Positions 34,211 to 41,377 of a DNA stretch of 64,000 nt are shown piece by piece. The stretch is taken from assembly GCF_050113715.1 (NCBI RefSeq), contig NZ_JBNJQR010000004.1, forward strand, positions 310,001 to 374,000, read 5' to 3'. The position numbers and the translations under genes were made by a program. The notes beneath the pieces were generated by a model, which ran no database searches, was not told the DNA's origin, and was given only the letters and a program-made list of their open reading frames with translations. Each line of letters starts with the position of its first letter. Positions within the stretch are counted from its first letter, which is position 1. The stretch is from Brevibacillus_H ginsengisoli (GTDB lineage: Bacteria > Bacillota > Bacilli > Brevibacillales > Brevibacillaceae).

Positions 34211-34951
34211 ATGAACAATAAACTACTTGAACTCAATAAAACGAAAAAACCGTTATTTGTCACCGTGTATGACGAACTGTATAAACTGATCATGGATGGA
34301 ACGTTTCCTCCTGACAGTCAGCTTCCAACAGAACCGGAATTGGCCAAGATATTTGGTGTCAGTAGAATGACATTAAGACATGCTTTGGCGCTTTTGCAGG
34401 AAGATGGATTAGTTAAGAATATCCACGGAAAAGGGAACTTCATTACCAAATTCCATCAGAATGAAAATAGTGCTGGCTTGGAGAAATTGGGGAACCCATT
34501 ATATAAATGCTATACGGAAAAAATAGAGGAAGTGGAACTAAATTTTCGGATTGATTTAGTAACGGACTATGCCATGCAAGTTTTAAAACGCGAAATGACT
34601 GCGGTTGTTGCGGTGGAACGCTGGTATAGAAGTGAGGGTAGGGTAGTAGCTTATGCTTTTACCATGATGCCCATAGAAGCGGTTTCCAAGTTGAAACTTG
34701 ACTTGCAGAATGAGAAGCAGCTATTAGAGATGTTGGAAGAGAAAGTATATGAGCTGGCTAATTCCTCTACCATTGAAATCAAACGCTCCAATTCGCTTCA
34801 TACCCCATCCCTGAAATATCAAATTTTCGGCGGAGAGGAATGTGATCTGATTTTAGAAAGTGTTTATATCAGCGATAAATACCCTGTGGTTTATAATAAG
34901 TACTATATACCAATAGAATTTAGTCAAATACGAGTCAACGCATCCAAATGA
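34211..34951 (+). CDS. GntR-family (HutC/UTRA) transcriptional regulator
   Basis: 246 residues. The winged helix covers about 10-82 (YDELYKLIMDGTFPPDSQ, LPTEPELAKIFGVSRMTL, GLVKNIHGKGNFI). The UTRA effector domain fills about 95-245. HutC-type regulators bind small sugars, nucleosides or amino acids. The next genes are a purine nucleoside phosphorylase and a transporter, so purine nucleosides are the likely effectors. An inverted repeat in front of that operon (35260-35279) is a candidate target. Ribosome binding site is weak (GGGTG). Confidence 0.88.
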   Translation: MNNKLLELNKTKKPLFVTVYDELYKLIMDGTFPPDSQLPTEPELAKIFGVSRMTLRHALALLQEDGLVKNIHGKGNFITKFHQNENSAGLEKLGNPLYKCYTEKIEEVELNFRIDLVTDYAMQVLKREMTAVVAVERWYRSEGRVVAYAFTMMPIEAVSKLKLDLQNEKQLLEMLEEKVYELANSSTIEIKRSNSLHTPSLKYQIFGGEECDLILESVYISDKYPVVYNKYYIPIEFSQIRVNASK

Positions 34952-35004
34952 CTGAACAAGCAAGTGCCTTGTTTGGAGAATTTCAATAGGTTCTATTTCA
35001 TTCG

Positions 35005-35043
35005 AAGCAGCGTATTTCCTACGGGAGATACACTGCTTTTTTC
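35005..35043 (+). terminator. Terminator after the GntR gene
   Basis: AAGCAG-GTAT / ATAC-CTGCTT stem with T6, 55 bases after the stop. Confidence 0.7.
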
Positions 35044-35067
35044 TATGAACAGCGTTGTTACGATTCC

Positions 35068-35153
35068 CGACGTTTAGTCCCCCTAGGTTTCGGTCCCTCG
35101 ACGTTTCAGTCCCCCGATGAGAGGGGAGGAGAGGGGATGAGAGGAGAGGGGAG
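35068..35153. repeat. Pyrimidine/purine-rich short repeats
   Basis: Three degenerate units ending in GTCCCC (35069-35115), starting GACGTTTAGTCCCCC, are followed by an uninterrupted purine-rich tract at 35116-35153 apart from two T. The tract is built of two GATGAGAGG units and contains three runs of four G. It lies in the intergenic region before deoD and could form a G-quadruplex or triplex. Confidence 0.5.
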
Positions 35154-35259
35154 TAATAGTGGAAAATGTTTCTCACCTTATTGTTACAAAAAAGACAAAT
35201 ATCCAAAGAAAGATGCGTTGTGAGCAAATAGCAGATATGATATTCTTTCATTGCTTGGA

Positions 35260-35326
35260 TGTATACAAGTATTTATACAACCATACAACACCGTATATAT
35301 CTTAAAGCGAAATGAAAGCGCACACA
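35260..35326 (+). promoter_or_regulatory. deoD operon control region: GntR-type inverted repeat and cre-like site
   Basis: TGTATA-N8-TATACA (35260-35279) has GT..TA..AC half-site character of HutC-type regulators. TGAAAGCGCACACA (35313-35326) fits the CcpA cre consensus except at one position. Both lie upstream of deoD and suggest local repression plus carbon catabolite control. Confidence 0.4.
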
Positions 35327-35400
35327 AGGACGTCATGAATGGCTGGAGTCAATCATGTAAATACTTCCTTGTAAACAATTATGAGAAGGAGAGATCAAAG

Positions 35401-36135
35401 GTGAGTACAACAAAGGCAGGTTCAACTGATCTCAAGGAAACCCCACATATCAAACCAAATGGAGTGGAAATTGCTGAAACCATCCTTTTGCCGGGGGATC
35501 CTCTAAGAGCAAAATTTATTGCCGAAACCTATTTAGAAAACGCAGTTCAATTCAATTCCGTGCGTAATATGTTCGGGTATACGGGAACTTATAAGGGAAA
35601 GAAAATATCTGTTATGGGAACAGGCATGGGGATGCCGAGCATCAGTCTTTATTCTTGGGAGCTCATTCATGTCTTTGGTGTGAAGAACTTGATTCGCATA
35701 GGTACCTGTGGCGCTCTCCAGGAAAATATGAATTTATATGATCTTGTTTTTGCCATGGGAGCTTCTACGGATTCCCGCTATGTTCATCAATACAATCTTC
35801 CTGGACAATTCTCTAATATCGCCTCCTTTACCTTATTAGAAAAGGCGAAGAAAGTCGCGGATCAAAAAGGGTTGCCAGTACACGTCGGAAATGTTCTAAC
35901 CAGCGATATTTTCTATAATGCGGATGCAACAGCATTGGACAAGTGGCGCAAAATGGGAATTCTAAGTGTAGAAATGGAAACTGCCGGACTCTATATGAAT
36001 GCTGCTAATGCGGGAGTAAATGCCCTTACGATTCTAACCGTAAGTGATCACATTCTCACACATGAACAAACCACGCCTGAAGAAAGACAATTAGCCTTTA
36101 CCAATATGATGGAAATTGCCTTGGAACTTGCATAA
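35401..36135 (+). CDS. deoD: Purine nucleoside phosphorylase, DeoD type
   Basis: 244 residues from the GTG at 35401, selected because AAGGAGAG lies seven bases upstream; the open frame back to 35251 lacks a site and runs through the control region. Signatures: ETILLPGDPLRAKFIAE (phosphate loop), MGTGMGMPSISLYSWEL, RIGTCGAL and EMETAGLYMNAA near residue 180, VSDH for catalytic Asp. The hexameric enzyme splits purine nucleosides with phosphate to base and ribose 1-phosphate. Followed at 53 bases by a transporter gene. Confidence 0.94.
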   Translation: MSTTKAGSTDLKETPHIKPNGVEIAETILLPGDPLRAKFIAETYLENAVQFNSVRNMFGYTGTYKGKKISVMGTGMGMPSISLYSWELIHVFGVKNLIRIGTCGALQENMNLYDLVFAMGASTDSRYVHQYNLPGQFSNIASFTLLEKAKKVADQKGLPVHVGNVLTSDIFYNADATALDKWRKMGILSVEMETAGLYMNAANAGVNALTILTVSDHILTHEQTTPEERQLAFTNMMEIALELA

Positions 36136-36188
36136 TCAACCTCAGGAGACGTCGTCTTCCTAAATGACAAAAGGAGAGGAATATAGTA

Positions 36189-37574
36189 ATGGCAACTAGG
36201 CGTACAGATGCGAACATGACCGAAGCCGGGAACTATAGTGCCAAGAAAGCGGTACCGATTATCCTGCTGCTATTTCTATTATGCTTGGTAATCGACAACT
36301 CGTTTAAGATTGTTTCTGTTGATATGGCAAAGGATTTTAATATTTCTGCGACAACTGTTAGCTGGCAAGCTACTCTGGCTGGACTGGTCATTGGAATTGG
36401 GGCAGTGGTTTACGCAGCCTTGGCGGACTCCATAAGCCTACGAAAGCTTTTTAGCGTCGGGATCATTTTAATCTGTATTGGTTCCGTTATGGGGTATATC
36501 TTCCAACATTCGTTTTTCATGGTTGTAATCTCACGCATCATTCAGACTGCCGGTTTGGCATCAGCCGAAACCTTATATGTTATTTTCGTAACGAAACACT
36601 TGCCTGCCAATGAACAAAAGAAATTTTTAGGATTAAGTACAAGCAGTTTTGCCCTTTCACAAGTTATCGGTGCAATAACTGGGGGCTATGTTTCCACATA
36701 CTTCAATTGGGCTACACTGTTTCTGGTTCCATTAGTAACCATTTTCACCCTTCCATTTATTTTGAAATACCTTCCAAAAGAAGAGAGAAACAACAGCCAT
36801 ATCGATGTGCTTGGTTTATTTCTTGTTGGTGCGATTGCGGCATCGCTTCTGCTTTATATTACCGACTTTAACTGGATTTATCTGCTTGTGTTTATTGTCG
36901 CTATTGTCGCGTTCCTTGCCTATATCAGTAAGAACTCTAAAGCTTTTATCGGGATATCATTCTTTCAAAATAGACAGTTTATCTCCTTGCTTGGGGTAGC
37001 ATTTGTTATCTATTCCGTACAGTTAGCCTATATTTTCTTGTTTCCGTTCTTGCTTGAAAAGCTTTATGGCTTGAAGCTCGACACTATTTCTCTATTATTG
37101 ATCCCAGCCTATGTATTAGCTGCGGCGGTGGGAGCACTATCTGGGAAAGTTGCGAAGGTCATGGGAAGCAGACAATGTATTACGATTGCCATGATTACCA
37201 TTATGGCTAGCTTATTGTTAGCCGGGTTCTTTGTAAAAACTTCGATTGTTGTATTCGTCTTCTCCATGATTTTGTTCTCTTGCTCATTCGCGTTCATGTA
37301 TGCGCCATTGCTTTCTTCCTGTATCGGTAATATTCCAAAAGAAAACTCCGGAACAGCCGTAGGATTTTATAATCTGACGCTTAATGTCGCCATGTCGATC
37401 GGAATTGCCTATACAGCAGCCATGATGGACCATCCCGCAATGCGTAGAAGTTTCCTTGGATTTAGCAATCCGGATGTTTCCATGTTTAGTAACACCCTTT
37501 TCATGATCGCTCTGGTTGCCCTTTTCAGCTTGATCCTGTACTGGGGATTAGTAGGCAGGAAAATGGCGAAGTAG
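36189..37574 (+). CDS. Major facilitator superfamily transporter, possible nucleoside or purine carrier
   Basis: 461 residues, twelve or more hydrophobic helices. Conserved MFS loop between helices 2 and 3 (ALADSISLRKLFSVGI). Helix 5 motif (SSFALSQVIGAITGGYVSTYF) places it in the drug:H+ antiporter DHA2/DHA1-like group. Position behind deoD suggests transport of a nucleoside, purine base or related compound, but family similarity points to efflux pumps. AGGAGAGG lies ten bases before the ATG. Confidence 0.85.
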   Translation: MATRRTDANMTEAGNYSAKKAVPIILLLFLLCLVIDNSFKIVSVDMAKDFNISATTVSWQATLAGLVIGIGAVVYAALADSISLRKLFSVGIILICIGSVMGYIFQHSFFMVVISRIIQTAGLASAETLYVIFVTKHLPANEQKKFLGLSTSSFALSQVIGAITGGYVSTYFNWATLFLVPLVTIFTLPFILKYLPKEERNNSHIDVLGLFLVGAIAASLLLYITDFNWIYLLVFIVAIVAFLAYISKNSKAFIGISFFQNRQFISLLGVAFVIYSVQLAYIFLFPFLLEKLYGLKLDTISLLLIPAYVLAAAVGALSGKVAKVMGSRQCITIAMITIMASLLLAGFFVKTSIVVFVFSMILFSCSFAFMYAPLLSSCIGNIPKENSGTAVGFYNLTLNVAMSIGIAYTAAMMDHPAMRRSFLGFSNPDVSMFSNTLFMIALVALFSLILYWGLVGRKMAK

Positions 37575-37582
37575 GGTACTCC

Positions 37583-37618
37583 AAAGAACCCTTAGACTCT
37601 GAGTCTAGGGTTCTTTTT
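37583..37618 (+). terminator. Terminator after the MFS gene
   Basis: AAAGAACCC-TAGACTC / GAGTCTA-GGGTTCTTT with T5. It ends five bases before the convergent gene, so it may serve both. Confidence 0.8.
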
Positions 37619-37623
37619 GCTTA

Positions 37624-38355
37624 TTACGCTTTCAATTTCTTAATCCAATCCGTTTTTCCTGTTCCGTAGCTTTCCTTTTGTCCAATGTCATGCAAGGAGC
37701 CGTTTTCATAGTCGATTGATAAGAATAAGTCTGGGATGGAGTCAAAACCTCTCTTTGCAAGTTCATACAGTTGAGAACCATAATGAGCGGTCATCACTCG
37801 AAAATCCTCTTGATGGACGTAAGGATTTTTGAGAAGGGCATTTTTATACACTTCAAATATATCCGTTCCGTCTTCTGTGACAAACTTTCCATCTACTACT
37901 TTCAAATCCCCAAGGTTATAGCCTGTCGCGTTTTTAATTACACGAACCAGATTATATTTATCATACTTCTCGTTCGTAAATTGGTTGGAATCGTGAGAGC
38001 GGCTTTGGATAATATGGATAAACAACTCGTTGGCATTCTGAGCTGAATTAAGCGCATCCTCCAGCAATCGGGTCAGTTCCGCATCATCAGTCCCAGTTAC
38101 GGTCAGTTTGTAATTGTTTGGATTGATGGTAAACGTTAATTTCAAATCATTTGGTATGTTGATTCCATATTTCTCGAGGAGCTGCTTGAACTGCTCGTTA
38201 ACCTTTTGACGATTATATGCCTTTCTTTCTGCAACCTCTACCTCACCCTGAATGGGCGCGTCCTCACGGAAAAGTGAATCCCGCATGTCATAAGAATAGG
38301 CTTTACCATTATGTAGCCAGGATAACTCCGCACTATAGGAAGCACTCAGCACCAA
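37624..38355 (-). CDS. DUF4885-like protein, probably N-terminally truncated
   Basis: 243 codons beginning at a TTG without a ribosome binding site. The frame stays open a further 13 codons upstream, to a stop at 38394-38396. Recognisable elements are NEQFKQLLEKYGINIPNDLKL, LTFTINPNNYKLTVTG, a C-terminal EDFRVMTAHYGSQLYELAKRG and a Gly-rich tail. I believe this matches the C-terminal part of DUF4885 proteins of Bacillales, which have a longer N-terminus. The missing start and the gene fragments to its right suggest a broken gene. Function unknown. Confidence 0.5.
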   Translation of the reverse strand: MVLSASYSAELSWLHNGKAYSYDMRDSLFREDAPIQGEVEVAERKAYNRQKVNEQFKQLLEKYGINIPNDLKLTFTINPNNYKLTVTGTDDAELTRLLEDALNSAQNANELFIHIIQSRSHDSNQFTNEKYDKYNLVRVIKNATGYNLGDLKVVDGKFVTEDGTDIFEVYKNALLKNPYVHQEDFRVMTAHYGSQLYELAKRGFDSIPDLFLSIDYENGSLHDIGQKESYGTGKTDWIKKLKA

Positions 38356-38394
38356 CCGGATTGCGGTTAATGGGGAGCTCTTAGGGTAATTTCA

Positions 38395-38564
38395 GATATA
38401 CGCTACCTCGTAAGGCTGGTTTGGGCACGGAGTTGGTCAAAAAGATGGAAGCGATCATCGACGCCTCGTTGCCCTACGCAAGTCCTTCACGTAAATTCAA
38501 CTCTATTCGCTGGTTACACGCTATAAAATGCAACACCTTAAGTATCAGAATTTCAACCATATAT
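38395..38564. other. Stretch of gene debris
   Basis: A plus-strand frame reads LPRKAGLGTELVKKMEAIID and on to SRKFNSIRWLH, with no start or ribosome binding site. It looks coding in composition but I cannot assign it. It is fused in frame to the MATE fragment behind the fold-back repeat, so the continuous open frame from 38421 to 38843 is a chimera and not a gene. Confidence 0.4.
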
Positions 38565-38604
38565 TCATTCCATAAGCTCCTTTTCAAAGGAGCTTATGGA
38601 ATGA
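38565..38604. repeat. Perfect 16-base inverted repeat with 8-base loop
   Basis: TCATTCCATAAGCTCC / GGAGCTTATGGAATGA. The right arm codes for the GAYGM of the MATE fragment and the left arm is its inverted copy. There is no T tract. It marks the break point of the MATE remnant and looks like a fold-back duplication. Confidence 0.6.
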
Positions 38605-38843
38605 CCATGTTGTTCACAGGAATCTTCCGAGCAACAGCGCAAGTAACGGCTACGTTTATTATGTCAGCTATTCAAGGAATTACTCTGATTCCTGTGCTCT
38701 ATATCGCCAATCATATGAACGGCTTCCACGCGGTGGTTTGGTCGATCGTCATCGCAGATGCCGTCGCTTTGATTGTCAGTGCCATCATGCTGTATGTTCT
38801 ACGATCCAAATTACAGCCGGATTTGGATCGTATAGTACAGTAA
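38589..38843 (+). pseudogene. C-terminal remnant of a MATE-family efflux transporter
   Basis: About 84 codons reading GAYGMTMLFTGIFRATAQ, then helices IMSAIQGITLIPVLYIANHM and VWSIVIADAVALIVSAIMLYVL and a short basic tail. Gly-x-x-R-A-T-x-Q, two-helix spacing and the C-terminal tail resemble the end of MATE (NorM-type) multidrug exporters. The N-terminal 80 percent is absent, cut at the fold-back repeat at 38565-38604. Confidence 0.65.
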
Positions 38844-38876
38844 AGAAACCTATAACACGCAAAAAGGACGGGGAGT

Positions 38877-38984
38877 ATGATTACTTCTTATGCTCGTCAG
38901 CATCTTCAAATGTCTTCTGAAAAACTCGCCGTTACTACTTATGATACGGTTCACCGTAACGGGTCGGACGGTCAATTTACATAA
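38877..38984 (+). CDS. Small ORF across the left att-like site
   Basis: 35 codons (MITSYARQHLQMSSEKLAVT...) preceded by GGACGGGGAG, so translation is plausible. It runs straight across the att-like repeat at 38935-38952. No family recognised. A comparable small ORF lies at the other att-like site. Confidence 0.3.
   Translation: MITSYARQHLQMSSEKLAVTTYDTVHRNGSDGQFT
38935..38952 (-). repeat. Distal att-like copy of the rlmH end
   Basis: Minus strand GAACCGTATCATAAGTAG, which would encode GEPYHK and a stop, the same last residues as RlmH. Upstream codons (TRYG) show no further RlmH similarity, as expected for an attachment site rather than a duplicated gene. Confidence 0.65.
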
Positions 38985-39017
38985 AAAAAAAGTGGTCGAA
39001 GGATAATCTAACCACTT
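38983..39017 (-). terminator. Terminator at the end of the islet gene row
   Basis: AAGTGGT / ACCACTT stem followed on the minus strand by nine T. It lies 90 bases past the stop of the membrane protein gene. Confidence 0.6.
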
Positions 39018-39107
39018 ATCCATTTATAAGCACTCATTCGTTACGCAACTATTTTTCGATTTTCTTAAGGAGATGGAGCATTTTAACTATAATTTTCAAT
39101 TTTACAG

Positions 39108-40103
39108 TTATCCTGCTTTTACAACCCAAATGTCATTTCTTACTTTCTCTTCGGCAAGTTTAGCATCCTTAAGTAGCCTATAATAATATTCTCTCCCAAA
39201 CCAGAGTGAATACTGAGTCATTAATGTTTCTTGTTTACTATTTATTTTTCCTAAGCAGTAATAATACGCAAACTTCACGTCAGCATCATTAATACTCTCT
39301 GGAATTTCTACAGGATAATCAACACTTGTAAATTCTGAGTTTAGAATAGTATTCGTATCATGAACTGTTCTTAAAATATCATTCATTTTTTTATAGCCGT
39401 TATATTCTATTTCATATTCCCCGTGTTCCGGTTTTTTTATATCTACTGAGTATTCTTTTATATACTTATTCTCATCATCACAATAGATTTGCACCGTCAT
39501 TTTACATTTATCAATTTGCCTAGAACTCTCAAGACTATTATTAATATGTGCCTGTCCTTCTAATGGGAGATAAGGCAGATCGACACTTTCCCCAGGCAAT
39601 AATAAATTGATTTCATCATAAATAAGCCCTTGGTATCCTCCTATCCCTCTCTGATGATTACTCAATGTAAATTCATATATATATTCATTTTCAAAAGAGA
39701 TATTATCAAAGATGAGTTTTACAATGACATTCTTCGCAGAGCGCTCTCCAGTATTTGTGATATTCAATTTCCAAGTAGTTGGAACTGAAAAACCATATCG
39801 CATTTCATTGTTTGAGTATTTTTCTAAGAATATGTTCCCCCCCATTGTTTCTGAATACTCACCTTGTTCATTGACTATAGTTACCTTAAACTCAGGTTTT
39901 TTTACGGATTGATTATAAGCAGCTAATGCTATACAAGTACCTAGAACTGCCACTAATACAGAAACATATACAAAAAAATTGCTATGGTCAGCTAATCTAC
40001 TCTTCATAGTAATAAAGTCAAATTTACTCCCGTACCATAACCATACAATATAGATTATGAACAAACCCAATATACCCCAAGAAAATATCTCTAGTATTTT
40101 CAT
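39108..40103 (-). CDS. Islet membrane protein of unknown function
   Basis: 331 residues. Two N-terminal membrane helices (IFSWGILGLFIIYIVWLWYG and FFVYVSVLVAVLGTCIALAAY) are followed by a soluble part with a beta-sandwich texture (TTWKLNITNTGERSAKNVIVKLIF) and an acidic helical C-terminus. AT-rich codons, unlike the core genes. GGAG precedes the ATG. It follows the Mrr-like gene by 152 bases. Two-helix membrane proteins with a soluble sensor or effector part often accompany defence nucleases, but I cannot assign a role. Confidence 0.65.
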   Translation of the reverse strand: MKILEIFSWGILGLFIIYIVWLWYGSKFDFITMKSRLADHSNFFVYVSVLVAVLGTCIALAAYNQSVKKPEFKVTIVNEQGEYSETMGGNIFLEKYSNNEMRYGFSVPTTWKLNITNTGERSAKNVIVKLIFDNISFENEYIYEFTLSNHQRGIGGYQGLIYDEINLLLPGESVDLPYLPLEGQAHINNSLESSRQIDKCKMTVQIYCDDENKYIKEYSVDIKKPEHGEYEIEYNGYKKMNDILRTVHDTNTILNSEFTSVDYPVEIPESINDADVKFAYYYCLGKINSKQETLMTQYSLWFGREYYYRLLKDAKLAEEKVRNDIWVVKAG

Positions 40104-40255
40104 AATTACTCCTAATCATTTTATTGTCTATCGTAAAACTGTTTTTGGTAGTTAAAAAATGTAATAAATAGAAAATAAGTTTATGTAATATGGCTCACTG
40201 CACACTCTGCAACAGCAAATTTCTAAGACTGTTACGCCACATTGCTCAGAAATGT

Positions 40256-41287
40256 TCACCAATCATTACATGGATCGAATACATCCTGGATTAATAATGC
40301 ATAGAATTCATTTGCCGATATCTTGGGATCTAGCAATTTCCCTACTAACTCATTATCTACCTTTATTAATCCTAAATTTGTATCATTATATGAATATGTG
40401 CCGATTTCCACTGTATAAAGGTACTCGTCGTAGACTTCCTGTCTATAATCAACAAAATCAAAATATTCAAGTTGATAACTTGAGAGGATTGAGATGATTT
40501 TTTGTAATAATCTTATCGGTACTCCCATACCAAAGCTTAGAACTAACCTTTTTGGAATCTCAATTTCGTGAGAATCTAATTCGAATCCCTTTAAGTTAGT
40601 TATACCTGCTGTCCCTAATGCATTATTGATATCATAAAAATCTAACAATAACTCATTAACTAATACTCTTGTTTTTGAAAGATCCAAATTATCAAACTCA
40701 GTGAGTTGTTTAAATAATTCAGTCTGACCATAGTGGTTCTCTATCATGAATATCTCACTAATAAATTTCTTTTTATCGTCGTTTCTACTATCACCAATAT
40801 CAAAATTTGGAGTATCCTTCTCTTCTTTCTTTTTATCGTTATCAATTTCAATCTGCAAATACTTGCTTGCAAGTTGTGGGTATTTTTCCTCCAATATTAT
40901 CCTAAGCCATTCACGTTCAAATAATTTAAATTCCCATCCGTATTTTTGAAAGATGATCTCTTTATAATAATCCATTCTACTTCCTGTGACTCTCTGTGAA
41001 GTAACAAAGACATATTCATGAAATACGTGTTGTTTTTCTTGAAGTTTAAGTATTTCTCTTTTCAACTTTTTCTCCCAAGAGCTTTCAAGAGTAAACTGAA
41101 AGAAAACAATTTTCATTCTATTATTTTCATCGTAAAAAATTTGTTGCGCATCCCTTCCATTGTCGTAGTTTCCTCCTAATGGAATGATATTCTTATACCC
41201 TTCATGAAAGAAAATATCCGCGCACATTCTCTCAAAATTTTTAGGATCTATTTCATTATCTATACTCCACAAAACCTTACTCTGCAT
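40256..41287 (-). CDS. Putative Mrr-like restriction endonuclease
   Basis: 343 residues. The first 130 look like an Mrr-type PD-(D/E)XK nuclease: DPKNFERMCADIFFHEGY, then GGNYDNGRDAQQIFYDE with Asp46, then IVFFQFTLESSWEKKLKRE with Gln64 and Lys73-Lys74 as the likely catalytic end. A Lys/Asp-rich hinge near residue 150-170 leads to a C-terminal helical domain of unknown type (about 175-343). Such nucleases cut modified or foreign DNA. GAGGTG precedes the ATG. A hairpin separates it from the OLD gene upstream, so it may be an independent module. Confidence 0.6.
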   Translation of the reverse strand: MQSKVLWSIDNEIDPKNFERMCADIFFHEGYKNIIPLGGNYDNGRDAQQIFYDENNRMKIVFFQFTLESSWEKKLKREILKLQEKQHVFHEYVFVTSQRVTGSRMDYYKEIIFQKYGWEFKLFEREWLRIILEEKYPQLASKYLQIEIDNDKKKEEKDTPNFDIGDSRNDDKKKFISEIFMIENHYGQTELFKQLTEFDNLDLSKTRVLVNELLLDFYDINNALGTAGITNLKGFELDSHEIEIPKRLVLSFGMGVPIRLLQKIISILSSYQLEYFDFVDYRQEVYDEYLYTVEIGTYSYNDTNLGLIKVDNELVGKLLDPKISANEFYALLIQDVFDPCNDW

Positions 41288-41349
41288 ATTTCACCTCAAA
41301 ACGTGTTTTCTTTAATCTTCTCACATTCTTCTAAGTAACGACAAGTAAT

Positions 41350-41373
41350 AAGGGCACCCACATAGGTGCCCTT
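41350..41373 (-). terminator. Hairpin after the OLD-family gene
   Basis: AAGGGCACC / GGTGCCCTT perfect 9-base stem, five bases past the stop. The T tract is weak, so termination may be partial. Confidence 0.55.
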
Positions 41374-41377
41374 TCGC

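Noticed and set aside
38421..38843. A 140-codon plus-strand frame treated as one gene
   Set aside because: It starts at a TTG without a site and joins unrelated debris to a MATE C-terminus through a fold-back repeat.
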